Shown here one piece after another: positions 18,853-27,172 of a stretch of DNA of 64,000 nucleotides (position 1 is the stretch's first letter; every line of letters begins with the position of its first letter). Both the position numbers and the translations under genes were made by a program. A model generated the notes under the pieces. It did no database searches. It was not told the DNA's origin and saw only the letters and a program-made list of their open reading frames with translations. Source of the stretch: Pseudomonadota bacterium (GTDB lineage: Bacteria > Pseudomonadota > Alphaproteobacteria > Rhodobacterales > Rhodobacteraceae); contig JAIUPD010000002.1 in the NCBI GenBank assembly GCA_020161615.1, forward strand, positions 372,001 to 436,000. The letters run 5' to 3'.

Positions 18853-19248
18853 CTGTCTTACATCGACCCGGCCGCCGTCGCGGCCCCCGCCGCCAACCCT
18901 TCGGCCCCCGATTTCTCGGCCGCCGATGTTCTGGCCTTGGTCCTGCAATCCCTCGATGACGACAAGGCCGAGGAGATCGTGACGATCGACCTGCGCGGCC
19001 GTTCGTCCGTGGCCGATTACATGGTGATCTGTTCGGGCCGCTCGTCCCGCCAGGTCGCCGCCATTGCCGAGAAGCTGCTGGAGCGGCTGAAGGCGGCTTA
19101 CCGCATCACCGCCCGGTCTGAGGGCAAGGAAACCGGCGACTGGGTGCTGCTCGATACCGGGGATGTGGTCGTGCATATCTTCCGCCCTGAAGTGCGCGAG
19201 TTCTATCAGCTCGAACGCATGTGGCAGGTGCCTGCCGGCAAGGCCTGA
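18853..19248 (+). CDS. rsfS: Ribosomal silencing factor RsfS
   Basis: RsfS binds uL14 on the large ribosomal subunit and blocks subunit joining during starvation. The conserved core is clear: SLDDDKAEEIVTIDLRGRSS, ADYMVICSGRSSRQV, and GDWVLLDTGDVVVHIFRPE. No ATG, GTG or TTG exists between the in-frame TAA at 18826 and a TTG at 18937 that would cut off conserved helix residues. CTG at 18853 lies eight bases after a perfect AGGAGG (18839-18844), so it is proposed as the start, giving 131 residues. The stop overlaps rlmH by one base. Confidence 0.85.
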   Translation: MSYIDPAAVAAPAANPSAPDFSAADVLALVLQSLDDDKAEEIVTIDLRGRSSVADYMVICSGRSSRQVAAIAEKLLERLKAAYRITARSEGKETGDWVLLDTGDVVVHIFRPEVREFYQLERMWQVPAGKA

Positions 19249-19718
19249 TGCGGCTGCACATCGTCGCGGTGGGCCGGCTGCGCGCCGGGCCCGAGCGGGT
19301 GCTGATCGACGATTACCTCAAACGCCTCGACCGCACCGGCCGGCCGCTGGGGCTGGGTCCCTGCGCGGAACATGAGGTCGAGGACCGCAAGGGCGGGGGA
19401 ATGGAGGCGGAAGCGGTGCTCCTGGCCCGCGCCTGCCCCGCGGGCGCGGTGCGGGTGGTGCTGGACGAGCGGGGGTCGGTGATGCCCTCCCCGGATTTCG
19501 CCCAGCGGCTGGCGAAATGGCGCGACGAGGGCCGGCAGGATCTGGCCTTTTTCATCGGCGGCGCCGATGGCCTGGCACCGTCGCTCAGGGCCGAGGCGGA
19601 CGCGGCGCTCAGCTTCGGGGCGATGGTCTGGCCCCATGCGCTGGTGCGGGTGATGCTGGCCGAACAGCTCTACCGCGCGGCGACGATCCTGGCGGGATCG
19701 CCCTATCATCGGGAATAG
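19248..19718 (+). CDS. rlmH: 23S rRNA (pseudouridine-1915-N3)-methyltransferase RlmH
   Basis: SPOUT-family methyltransferase of 156 residues acting on pseudouridine 1915 of 23S rRNA. Family signatures are visible: LHIVAVGRLRAGPE at the start, LDERG, FFIGGADGL (the SAM-binding knot) and the end LAEQLYRAATILAGSPYHRE. The ATG at 19248 overlaps the rsfS stop (TGATG); an in-frame start at 19221 lies within rsfS and is rejected. The rsfS-rlmH order is widely conserved. Confidence 0.96.
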   Translation: MRLHIVAVGRLRAGPERVLIDDYLKRLDRTGRPLGLGPCAEHEVEDRKGGGMEAEAVLLARACPAGAVRVVLDERGSVMPSPDFAQRLAKWRDEGRQDLAFFIGGADGLAPSLRAEADAALSFGAMVWPHALVRVMLAEQLYRAATILAGSPYHRE

Positions 19719-20108
19719 CGGGCGTTCCGCCCGCGGCGAGGCGGGGGGCCAGCCCCCCGCACCCCCCGCTCAAGGGGGTTTTCCACCCCCTTGAGAAACC
19801 CCCAAGGATATTTAGAGAACAAAGATGAAGATTAAGAGGGCGTTAAGCCGCCTTCTTTGCGCCCGAAATATCCTCGGGGGGTGAATTGGCCGCAGGCCAA
19901 GAGGGGGCAGGAGGCCCCCCTACTTCGGCGCGGCGTCGCCGCGCCGCCGGTCGCCCCCCGTTTCGTCGCTTGCGGGCTCGGCGCCGGAGGCGTCGCGGCC
20001 GAGGGTGACACCCCTCCCCGGCCGGACCTCGCGCAGCCGGGGAGCAAGGGCATTGCCCCCGCCGACCCCCGCGCTTAGACAGGCAGCACGAAGACCGGAG
20101 CACCCGTC
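19719..20108. other. Gene-free interval of 390 bases rich in hairpins and repeats
   Basis: No credible gene was found. It holds three inverted repeats: GCGGGCG/CGCCCGC (19718-19734, directly at the rlmH stop), GCGGGGGG/CCCCCCGC (19741-19760) and CTCAAGGGGG/CCCCCTTGAG (19769-19795), which could end rlmH transcripts. Then comes a short AT-rich stretch (19800-19870) that may hold a promoter, and the dispersed repeat at 19875. The remaining part leads to gpmI. Confidence 0.7.
19875..19910. repeat. Dispersed intergenic repeat, copy 1
   Basis: The segment starting CGGGGGGTGAATTGGCC and ending AAGAGGGGGCAG is repeated at 45463-45499 with only small differences. The centre TTGGCCGCAGGCCAA is itself an inverted repeat. 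The same wording occurs near gene ends in Rhodobacteraceae genomes from general experience; its role is unknown. Confidence 0.75.
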
Positions 20109-21632
20109 ATGACCCATCCCAAACCCGTCGTCCTGTGCATTCTCGATGGCTGGGGCATCAATCCGCGGACCGAAGGCAATGCCGTGGCGCTGGCCGAAAA
20201 GCCCAATTTCGACCGGCTGATGGCGACCTGCCCGCATGCGACCTTGGTCACTTTCGGCCGCGGCGTGGGCCTGCCGACCGGGCAGATGGGCAATTCCGAG
20301 GTCGGGCACACCAATATCGGCGCGGGCCGGGTCGTCGCCATGGATCTGGGCCAGATCGACCTCGCGGTCGAGGATGGCTCCTTCGCCGCCAATGCCGCGC
20401 TTCAGGCGTTCATCGCCCGGCTCAAGGCCACCGGTGGCACGGCGCATCTGATGGGCGTCGTCTCGGACGGGGGTGTGCATGGCCATATCACCCATCTGAA
20501 GGCCGCCGTCGCCGCCATCGCCGGCGAGGGCGTCCCGGTTGCAATCCATGCCATCACCGATGGTCGCGACGTGGCGCCGAAATCGGCCGACCGCTTCATC
20601 GCCGATCTGGCCGCCAGCCTGCCCGAGAATGCCTGCATCGCCACAATCATCGGCCGCTACTGGGCCATGGACCGCGACTCGCGCTGGGAGCGGGTCGAGC
20701 GCGCCTATGACGCCATGGTCCGGGCCGAGGGCCGCGCCGCGCCGGATGCGGTCGCTGCCGTTGCCCAGGCCTATGCCGCGGGCGAGACGGATGAATTCAT
20801 CGACCCGACCGTCATCGACGGCTACAAGGGCGCGCGCAACGGCGACGGATTCTTTTGCCTCAATTTCCGCGCCGACCGCGCGCGTGAGATCCTGGCGGCG
20901 CTGGGTGCCCCTGCCTTCCGCGGTTTCGAGGCCAAGGGCCGCGTCGAATGGGCCAGCATGCTGGGCATGGTCGATTATTCCGAGGCGCATAACGCCTTCA
21001 TGCACACCGCCTTCCCCAAGCGGGTGATCAGGAACACGCTCGGCGAATGGGTGGCGAAGCAGGGGCTGCGCCAGTTCCGGCTGGCCGAGACCGAGAAATA
21101 TCCCCATGTCACCTTCTTCCTGAACGGCGGCAAGGAAAGCCCGGAGGAAGGCGAGGACCGTTTCATGCCCTCCTCGCCCAAGGTCGCGACTTATGACCTC
21201 GCGCCCGAGATGTCCTCGGCCGAGGTGACCGACCGGTTCGTCGCCGCCATCGAGGCGGGCTATGACCTGATCGTCACCAATTACGCCAATCCCGACATGG
21301 TGGGCCACACCGGCATCGTCGAGGCCGGGGTAAAGGCGGTCGAGGCGGTGGATCGGGGCCTCGGCCGGGTGCTGGCGGCGCTGCAAAAGGCGGGGGGCGC
21401 GATGATCGTCACCGCCGACCACGGCAATTGCGAGCAGATGATCGATTACGCGACCGGCGGGCCGCATACCGCGCATACCACCAATCTGGTGCCGGTCATC
21501 CTAGTGGGCGGCCCCGAGGGGGTGACGCTGGCCGATGGGCGGCTGGCGGATCTGGCGCCCACGGTCCTGGAATTGATGGGCGTGCCGCAGCCCGAGGACA
21601 TGACCGGCCAATCCCTGATCCGGCGGGGCTGA
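20109..21632 (+). CDS. gpmI: 2,3-bisphosphoglycerate-independent phosphoglycerate mutase
   Basis: Interconverts 3- and 2-phosphoglycerate in glycolysis; a two-metal alkaline-phosphatase-superfamily enzyme of 507 residues. Visible motifs: CILDGWGI near the N-terminus (metal), N62-S63-EVGH with S63 the phosphorylated serine, HAITDGRDVAPKS, NFRADRARE, and the C-terminal metal sites NYANPDMVGHTG and TADHGNCEQM. The start ATG is at 20109. Followed by the EnvC-like gene after three bases. Confidence 0.97.
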   Translation: MTHPKPVVLCILDGWGINPRTEGNAVALAEKPNFDRLMATCPHATLVTFGRGVGLPTGQMGNSEVGHTNIGAGRVVAMDLGQIDLAVEDGSFAANAALQAFIARLKATGGTAHLMGVVSDGGVHGHITHLKAAVAAIAGEGVPVAIHAITDGRDVAPKSADRFIADLAASLPENACIATIIGRYWAMDRDSRWERVERAYDAMVRAEGRAAPDAVAAVAQAYAAGETDEFIDPTVIDGYKGARNGDGFFCLNFRADRAREILAALGAPAFRGFEAKGRVEWASMLGMVDYSEAHNAFMHTAFPKRVIRNTLGEWVAKQGLRQFRLAETEKYPHVTFFLNGGKESPEEGEDRFMPSSPKVATYDLAPEMSSAEVTDRFVAAIEAGYDLIVTNYANPDMVGHTGIVEAGVKAVEAVDRGLGRVLAALQKAGGAMIVTADHGNCEQMIDYATGGPHTAHTTNLVPVILVGGPEGVTLADGRLADLAPTVLELMGVPQPEDMTGQSLIRRG

Positions 21633-21635
21633 GGG

Positions 21636-22763
21636 ATGCGGCTCGCCCGGATCCTGGCGCTCGTTGCCTGTCTGGCCGGCCCCGCCCCGGTGGTGGCGGA
21701 TACGGCCGGGAACGCGCAGGCGGCGGCGATCGCGCTGCTGAACGCCATCGACTCGCTGGCCGAGGCGCGGCGCGCGCCCGATCAGGTGGCGGCGCTGACC
21801 CAGGCGATTCAGGCGCATGAGGCCGGGCTTTCGGCCCTGCGCGAGGGGCTGCGCGAGGCGGCGCTGCGCGAGGCCTCGATCAACCGGGTGCTGGAGCAGC
21901 AGCAGGCGCAGGTCAGCCGGATCCTGGGCGCGATGATGGCGGTCGAGCGGATCGAGGGACCGGTGATGCTGGTCCATCCGCAGGGCCCCTTGGCCACGGC
22001 GCGCGCCGGGATGATGATCGCCGATGTCGCGGCCGGCATGCAGGCCGAGGCCGACCGGATCGGCGCCCTGGCCCGCGAGCTGGCGGCGCTCAGGGAATTG
22101 CGCGAGACGGCGGTGGAGACGCTGGCGGCGGGGCTGGCCAGTCTGCAGGGCGCGCGGGCCGAACTCAGCCAGGCCATGGCCGACCGGCGCGACCTGCCGC
22201 CCCGGGTCGGCGATGACGAGACGCGGATGCTGGCGTTGCTGGAATCGGTCCGCACGCTGCAGGATCTGGCGACCGGGCTGGCCACCCGGCCCTCGGGCGC
22301 TTCGGCCGAGCTGCCGATTTTCGACACGGCGCGGGGCCGTTTGCCGATGCCGGTGATCGGCACCCGGCTGCGTGGTTTCGGCGAGGCCGATGCGGCGGGC
22401 ATCACCCGGCCGGGCCTGGTGGTCGCTACTGAACCCGGGGCGCTGGTCACCGCGCCCTGGTACGGGACGGTGCGGTATCGCGGCCCCTTGCTGGATTACG
22501 GCAATGTCGTGCTGTTGGAGCCGGGCGAGGGCTGGCTGATCGTTCTGGCCGGGCTGGATCTGGTCTATCCGCGGCAGGGCGAGGTGGTGGCGCAGGGCGA
22601 TGCGCTGGGTCTGATGCCGGGGGGCGCGACGGGTGCTGACGAATTCGTGCAGGCGGATCCGGTGGCGGGACGGAGCGAAACGCTGTATCTGGAACTCAGG
22701 CAGGACGGGCAAGCCATTGACCCGGCCGACTGGTTCGACTTGAGTGGTGAGGAACGGCCGTAG
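21636..22763 (+). CDS. EnvC-like murein hydrolase activator, degenerate LytM domain
   Basis: A 375-residue exported protein: signal peptide (about residues 1-21), a long coiled-coil region (about 25-210) and a C-terminal LytM/M23-like domain. In the LytM domain the metal-binding histidines of active M23 peptidases are not seen (LEPGEGWLIVLAGL stands where active enzymes have catalytic His residues), as in EnvC, which activates amidases rather than cutting peptidoglycan. Its gene lies between gpmI and ctpA, a context common in alphaproteobacteria. Role in cell separation is inferred. Confidence 0.88.
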   Translation: MRLARILALVACLAGPAPVVADTAGNAQAAAIALLNAIDSLAEARRAPDQVAALTQAIQAHEAGLSALREGLREAALREASINRVLEQQQAQVSRILGAMMAVERIEGPVMLVHPQGPLATARAGMMIADVAAGMQAEADRIGALARELAALRELRETAVETLAAGLASLQGARAELSQAMADRRDLPPRVGDDETRMLALLESVRTLQDLATGLATRPSGASAELPIFDTARGRLPMPVIGTRLRGFGEADAAGITRPGLVVATEPGALVTAPWYGTVRYRGPLLDYGNVVLLEPGEGWLIVLAGLDLVYPRQGEVVAQGDALGLMPGGATGADEFVQADPVAGRSETLYLELRQDGQAIDPADWFDLSGEERP

Positions 22764-22832
22764 AACGGCCGGCGCGGGAGGGGCCTGCGGACGAGCCGCG
22801 GTCACATCCGAACCGACAGACGGGATGGAAGC

Positions 22833-24170
22833 ATGAACAGATATCTGGTGGCGGCAGCGGCGGGCATCCTGGGGGGTGTCGTGCTGTCGACCCAAGTGGC
22901 GGCGCCGCTGCTCGCGCAAGAGCAGGACGCCAACCAGTCGGTCTATGAACAGCTCGACCTCTTCGGCGATGTGTTCGAGCGGATCCGCTCGCAATACGTG
23001 ACCGAGGCCGAGCCGCGCCAGCTGATCGAGGCGGCCATCAACGGCATGCTCAATTCGCTCGACCCGCATTCCAGCTATCTGCCGCCCGACGATTACGAGG
23101 ACATGCGCGTGCAGACGCGCGGCGCCTTCGGCGGTCTGGGGATCGAGATCACCCAGCAAGAGGGCTATGTCCGCGTGATCACGCCCATCGACGACACGCC
23201 CGCCGCCGCGGCGGGCGTCCAACCGGGCGATCTGCTGACCCATGTCGATGGCGTCTCGCTTCTGGGTCTGACGCTGCCCGAGGCCGTGGATCTGATGCGC
23301 GGGCCGGTCGGGTCCGAGATCGTGGTGACGATCCTGCGCGAAGGCGTGGCCGAACCCTTCGACCTGTCGATCATCCGCGACACGATCCGCATCCAGGCGG
23401 TGCGTGGCCGGGTCGAGGGCAATATCGTCGTCCTGCGCGTCTCGACCTTCAACGAGCAGACCTACGACAACCTCGAAAGCGAGCTGAACGAGGGGATCGA
23501 GCAGATCGGCGGCATCGACAACCTGCAGGGCGTCGTGCTGGATCTGCGCAACAACCCGGGCGGTCTGCTGGTGCAGGCGATCCGCGTTTCGGATGCCTTC
23601 CTGGAGACCGGCGAGATCGTCTCGACCCGCGGGCGCGACGGTGCCGATGGCGAGCGTCACAATGCGACGCCGGGCGATCTGATCGACGGGCGGCCGATGG
23701 TGGTGCTGATCAACGGCGGCTCGGCCTCGGCCTCGGAAATCGTGGCGGGCGCGCTGCAGGATCACCGCCGGGCGGTGGTGGTGGGCGAGCGCAGCTTCGG
23801 CAAGGGCTCGGTGCAGTCGTTGATCCCGCTCCGGGGCGATGGCGCCATGCGGCTGACGACGGCGCTCTACTACACGCCCTCGGGCCGCTCGATCCAGGCC
23901 CTGGGCGTGGCGCCCGACATCGTGGCCCATCAGCCGCCGGTTGCCGATACCGCCGCCGTCGCGCCCGAGGACGACACGCCGCGGCCCCCGCGCAGCGAAT
24001 CGAGCCTGCGCGGCGCTTTCCAGAACGGCACCATCTCGGACGACGAACGCCGGCAGATGGAGGAAGAGGAACGCGCCGCCGAGGAGGTCTCGCGCCTGCG
24101 CAGCGAGGATTACCAGCTGGCCTATGCGCTGGATATCCTGCGCGGCCTGTCGGTGATGAACGGTCAGTGA
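22833..24170 (+). CDS. ctpA: Carboxyl-terminal processing protease, S41 family
   Basis: Periplasmic PDZ-containing serine protease of 445 residues. An N-terminal signal or anchor segment is followed by a PDZ domain ([19 protein letters not shown] to about residue 185) and the S41 catalytic domain with [15 protein letters not shown], the serine motif S297-A-S-A-S301-E and the general base K324 in FGKGSVQS. The C-terminal tail is charged. It often acts together with EnvC/LytM factors in peptidoglycan remodelling. Its stop overlaps the rppH start as GTGA. Confidence 0.96.
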   Translation: MNRYLVAAAAGILGGVVLSTQVAAPLLAQEQDANQSVYEQLDLFGDVFERIRSQYVTEAEPRQLIEAAINGMLNSLDPHSSYLPPDDYEDMRVQTRGAFGGLGIEITQQEGYVRVITPIDDTPAAAAGVQPGDLLTHVDGVSLLGLTLPEAVDLMRGPVGSEIVVTILREGVAEPFDLSIIRDTIRIQAVRGRVEGNIVVLRVSTFNEQTYDNLESELNEGIEQIGGIDNLQGVVLDLRNNPGGLLVQAIRVSDAFLETGEIVSTRGRDGADGERHNATPGDLIDGRPMVVLINGGSASASEIVAGALQDHRRAVVVGERSFGKGSVQSLIPLRGDGAMRLTTALYYTPSGRSIQALGVAPDIVAHQPPVADTAAVAPEDDTPRPPRSESSLRGAFQNGTISDDERRQMEEEERAAEEVSRLRSEDYQLAYALDILRGLSVMNGQ

Positions 24171-24667
24171 CGGGGGCGCCGATGAGCCCGGCCGAGGTCG
24201 ACGCGCTGCCCTATCGGCCGAATGTCGGCGTGATGCTGATTGACGACCGGGGGCTGATCTTCGCCGCCCGGCGGCTCGACAGCGCGGTTCCGGCCTGGCA
24301 GATGCCCCAGGGCGGGATCGACGAGGGCGAGGACCCCCGCGCCGCCGCCTTGCGCGAGTTGCAGGAAGAGACGGGCGTGCCCCCCGCGCTGGTGCAGGTG
24401 CTGGCCGAGACGCCGGACTGGCTGGCCTATGACTTGCCGCCCGAGCTCTTGGGCAAGATGTGGAAGGGGCGCTACCGGGGCCAGAAGCAGAAATGGTATC
24501 TGCTGCGGTTTCTGGGGCGCGACGACCAGATCGACCTGGAGCAGGAACACCCGGAGTTCAGCGAATGGCGCTGGGTGACGGCCGAGGAGATGATCGAGGC
24601 GATCGTGCCCTTCAAGCGCGAGATCTACCGGCAGGTGGTGGCGGCGTTCCGGTCGCATCTGGCCTGA
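24167..24667 (+). CDS. rppH: RNA pyrophosphohydrolase (Nudix)
   Basis: Removes pyrophosphate from 5'-triphosphate mRNA or dinucleoside polyphosphates. The 166-residue product has a full Nudix box, [20 protein letters not shown] followed by TGV, the [11 protein letters not shown] start and [15 protein letters not shown] typical of RppH. The GTG at 24167 overlaps the ctpA stop by four bases (GTGA); an ATG at 24182 is an alternative. Downstream lie REP-like palindromes. Confidence 0.95.
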   Translation: MTGAPMSPAEVDALPYRPNVGVMLIDDRGLIFAARRLDSAVPAWQMPQGGIDEGEDPRAAALRELQEETGVPPALVQVLAETPDWLAYDLPPELLGKMWKGRYRGQKQKWYLLRFLGRDDQIDLEQEHPEFSEWRWVTAEEMIEAIVPFKREIYRQVVAAFRSHLA

Positions 24668-24673
24668 GGGGCA

Positions 24674-24731
24674 GGTGGGATGAAATCCCACCCTACAGGG
24701 CGCCCGTCGGGTGGGGTGTCATCCCCCCGCG
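24674..24731. repeat. REP-like palindromes after rppH
   Basis: GGTGGGAT and ATCCCACC (24674-24692) flank GAA, followed by CTAC, matching the right half of the family seen at 60218. A second, poorer palindrome, GGGTGGGGTGTCATCCCCCC, lies in about 24708-24728. They separate rppH from the MFS gene. Confidence 0.7.
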
Positions 24732-24803
24732 CGCGGTCTCTGGACCTTGCCTGATATTTCGGCAATCGTGCACGGCCTTTCACCTGTTCACGGACTTGCG
24801 CGC

Positions 24804-25982
24804 ATGAAGCTCGGCATCTTCTTTCTGGTTCTCGCCTATGTGCTGAGCCAGTTCTACCGGGCCTTCCTGGCCGTGCTCTCGCCGGTGCTGGGGGTAGAGA
24901 TCGGCGCGACGCCGCAGGACCTCGCGCTGTCCTCGGGGCTGTGGTTCCTGACTTTCGCGCTGATGCAGATCCCGGTCGGTGCCGCGCTCGACAGCATCGG
25001 GCCGCGGCGGACCGCGGCCTGGCTGCTGGGGCTGGCAGGCGGCGGCGGGGCGCTGGTCTTTGCCCTGGCGCAGCAGGCCTGGCACATCCATGCGGCGATG
25101 ATCCTGATCGGCATCGGCTGCTCGCCGGTGTTGATGGCCGCCTATTACATCTTTGGCCGGGTCTATCCGGTGCGGGTCTTCGCCACGCTCGCCGGGGCGA
25201 TCATCGGCTTTGGCACCCTGGGTAATCTGGCGGGCGCCTGGCCGCTGGCCTGGGCGGCCGAGACCTTCGGCTGGCGGCAGAGCGTGCTGGGCCTCGCCAT
25301 GGCAACCGTGGCGGTGGCTCTGGCGCTCGGGGTCTTCGTCAAGGATCCGCCGCCGGTGGACCAGCCTGCCGCCGGGCGCGGATCGCTGCTCGACGTACTG
25401 AAACTGCGCGCGCTCTGGTTGATCCTGCCCCTGATGGCGGTGAATTATGTCCCGGCGGCGGCCATCCGGGGCCTTTGGGCCGGGCCCTTCTTCCGCGATG
25501 TCTATCAGGCCGATGCGCTGGCCATCGGCACCGCGACGCTGGTCATGGCGCTGGCCATGGTCGCGGGCAGCTTCGCCTATGGCGCGGCCGACCGGGTCTT
25601 CGGTACCCGCAAGGGCGTGGTGCTGGTCGGCAACCTGCTGAGCGCGGCCTGCGTGCTGGCCCTGTGGCTGGCGCCGACCGCGGGCTATTGGGCCGTGGCC
25701 TGCCTGATGGCCGGGATCGGCTTTTTCGGCTCGTCCTTCCCGGCGATGGTGGCGCATGGGCGCTCGTTCTTCCCGCCGCATCTGCTGGGCCGGGGGGTCA
25801 CGCTGATGAACCTTTTCGGGATTGGCGGGGTGGGCGTGTTCCAGACCCTCTCGGGCAGCCTGCATCGCGCCGTCGCCCCGGTTCCGGCCGAGGCGCCCTA
25901 CCAGGCGATCTTCCTGATGTTCGCGCTGCTCCTGCTGGCAGGCGCCGCGCTTTACGCCTTTTCGCAAGACCGCACCGACTGA
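24804..25982 (+). CDS. Major facilitator superfamily transporter
   Basis: A 392-residue protein with 12 predicted membrane helices. After helix 2 the loop contains DSIGPRRT, the degenerate MFS motif between helices 2 and 3, and the central loop (VFVKDPPPVDQ) separates the two halves. The substrate cannot be told. The start is set at ATG 24804 (MKLGIFF); the in-frame extension to 24711 runs into the palindrome region and encodes no membrane sequence. It stands alone between rppH and asd. Confidence 0.88.
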   Translation: MKLGIFFLVLAYVLSQFYRAFLAVLSPVLGVEIGATPQDLALSSGLWFLTFALMQIPVGAALDSIGPRRTAAWLLGLAGGGGALVFALAQQAWHIHAAMILIGIGCSPVLMAAYYIFGRVYPVRVFATLAGAIIGFGTLGNLAGAWPLAWAAETFGWRQSVLGLAMATVAVALALGVFVKDPPPVDQPAAGRGSLLDVLKLRALWLILPLMAVNYVPAAAIRGLWAGPFFRDVYQADALAIGTATLVMALAMVAGSFAYGAADRVFGTRKGVVLVGNLLSAACVLALWLAPTAGYWAVACLMAGIGFFGSSFPAMVAHGRSFFPPHLLGRGVTLMNLFGIGGVGVFQTLSGSLHRAVAPVPAEAPYQAIFLMFALLLLAGAALYAFSQDRTD

Positions 25983-26098
25983 GCGCAGCCCCGGGGGACC
26001 GGGCCGCCGATAAATCGCCGCGGCCGGGGTCCGGGGGCTTTCCAGTCAACGCGCAATCCTTTATGCGCGCCCCTGACCGCTGGGTTCAGGAGGGATAC

Positions 26099-27121
26099 AT
26101 GGGCTACAAAGTCGTTGTTGTCGGCGCCACGGGGAATGTGGGCCGCGAGATGCTGAACATCCTCGCCGAGCGCGAATTCCCGGTGGACGAGATCGCCGCG
26201 CTGGCCTCGCGCCGGTCGCTGGGTACGGAATGCTCGTTCGGCGACAAGACGCTGAAATGCCAGGACCTCGACACGTTCGATTTCAAGGGCTGGGACATCG
26301 CGCTCTTTGCCATCGGTTCGGACGCGACCAAGACCTATGCGCCGAAGGCGGCGGCGGCGGGCTGCGTGGTGATCGACAATTCCTCGCTCTATCGCTACGA
26401 TCCCGATGTGCCGCTGATCGTGCCGGAAGTGAACGCCGACGCCATCACCGGCTATTCAAAGAAGAACATCATCGCGAACCCCAACTGCTCGACCGCGCAG
26501 ATGGTCGTGGCGCTGAAGCCGCTGCATGACCGCGCCCGCATCAAGCGCGTCGTCGTCTCGACCTATCAATCGGTGTCCGGCACCGGCAAGGAGGCGATGG
26601 ACGAGCTGTGGAACCAGACCAAGGGCGTCTTCGTCCCGGGTCAGGAGGTTGCGCCCTCGGTCTATCCCAAGCAGATCGCCTTCAACGTGATCCCGCATAT
26701 CGACGTCTTCCTCGACAGCGGCGACACCAAGGAAGAATGGAAGATGGTCACCGAGACCAAGAAGATCCTCGATCCCAAGATCAAGGTGACGGCGACCTGC
26801 GTGCGGGTGCCGGTCTTCGTCGGCCATTCGGAATCGATCAACATCGAGACCGAGGATTTCCTCGATTGGGAAGAAGCGACCGAGATCCTGCGCGAGGCGC
26901 CCGGCATCCTGGTCGTCGACAAGCGCGAGCCGGGCGGCTACATCACGCCCATCGAATGCGTCGGCGAATACGCGACCTATATCAGCCGCATCCGGCAGGA
27001 TTCGACCATCGATAACGGGCTGAACCTGTGGTGCGTCAGCGACAATTTGCGCAAGGGCGCGGCGCTGAACGCGGTGCAGATCGCCGAGGTCCTGGGCCAG
27101 CGCTGCCTGAAAAAGGGCTGA
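26099..27121 (+). CDS. asd: Aspartate-semialdehyde dehydrogenase
   Basis: Forms aspartate semialdehyde from aspartyl phosphate for lysine, threonine and methionine synthesis. The 340-residue enzyme shows the NADP-binding VVVGATGNVGREML, the active-site cysteine in NPNCSTAQM, the SVSGTGKEAMDEL segment and the VPVFVGHSES substrate region. The ATG at 26099 follows AGGAGGG with good spacing; a long upstream in-frame extension lies inside the MFS gene and is rejected. A terminator follows at 27143. Confidence 0.97.
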   Translation: MGYKVVVVGATGNVGREMLNILAEREFPVDEIAALASRRSLGTECSFGDKTLKCQDLDTFDFKGWDIALFAIGSDATKTYAPKAAAAGCVVIDNSSLYRYDPDVPLIVPEVNADAITGYSKKNIIANPNCSTAQMVVALKPLHDRARIKRVVVSTYQSVSGTGKEAMDELWNQTKGVFVPGQEVAPSVYPKQIAFNVIPHIDVFLDSGDTKEEWKMVTETKKILDPKIKVTATCVRVPVFVGHSESINIETEDFLDWEEATEILREAPGILVVDKREPGGYITPIECVGEYATYISRIRQDSTIDNGLNLWCVSDNLRKGAALNAVQIAEVLGQRCLKKG

Positions 27122-27142
27122 GGACCGCGCCCAGATCGTCCG

Positions 27143-27169
27143 AAAGGCGCCCGCTGGGGCGCCTTTTTT
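27143..27169. terminator. Terminator between asd and the convergent sulfotransferase gene
   Basis: AAAGGCGCCC and GGGCGCCTTT form a 10-bp stem around GCTG, followed by more T residues on the plus strand. The AAA on the left arm gives a T-tract for the minus strand too, so it can serve both convergent genes. Confidence 0.92.
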
Positions 27170-27172
27170 CTT

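Noticed and set aside
19857-20078. Small frames in the rlmH-gpmI gap
   Set aside because: They lie over hairpins and the dispersed repeat, have no ribosome sites and show repeat-derived composition.
21501-23930. 809-codon minus-strand frame opposite the EnvC-like gene and ctpA
   Set aside because: Antisense shadow; the plus strand carries the S41 catalytic motifs and PDZ domain.
24711-24803. N-terminal extension of the MFS transporter
   Set aside because: It begins inside a REP-like palindrome and encodes no membrane or signal sequence, while ATG 24804 gives a normal first helix.
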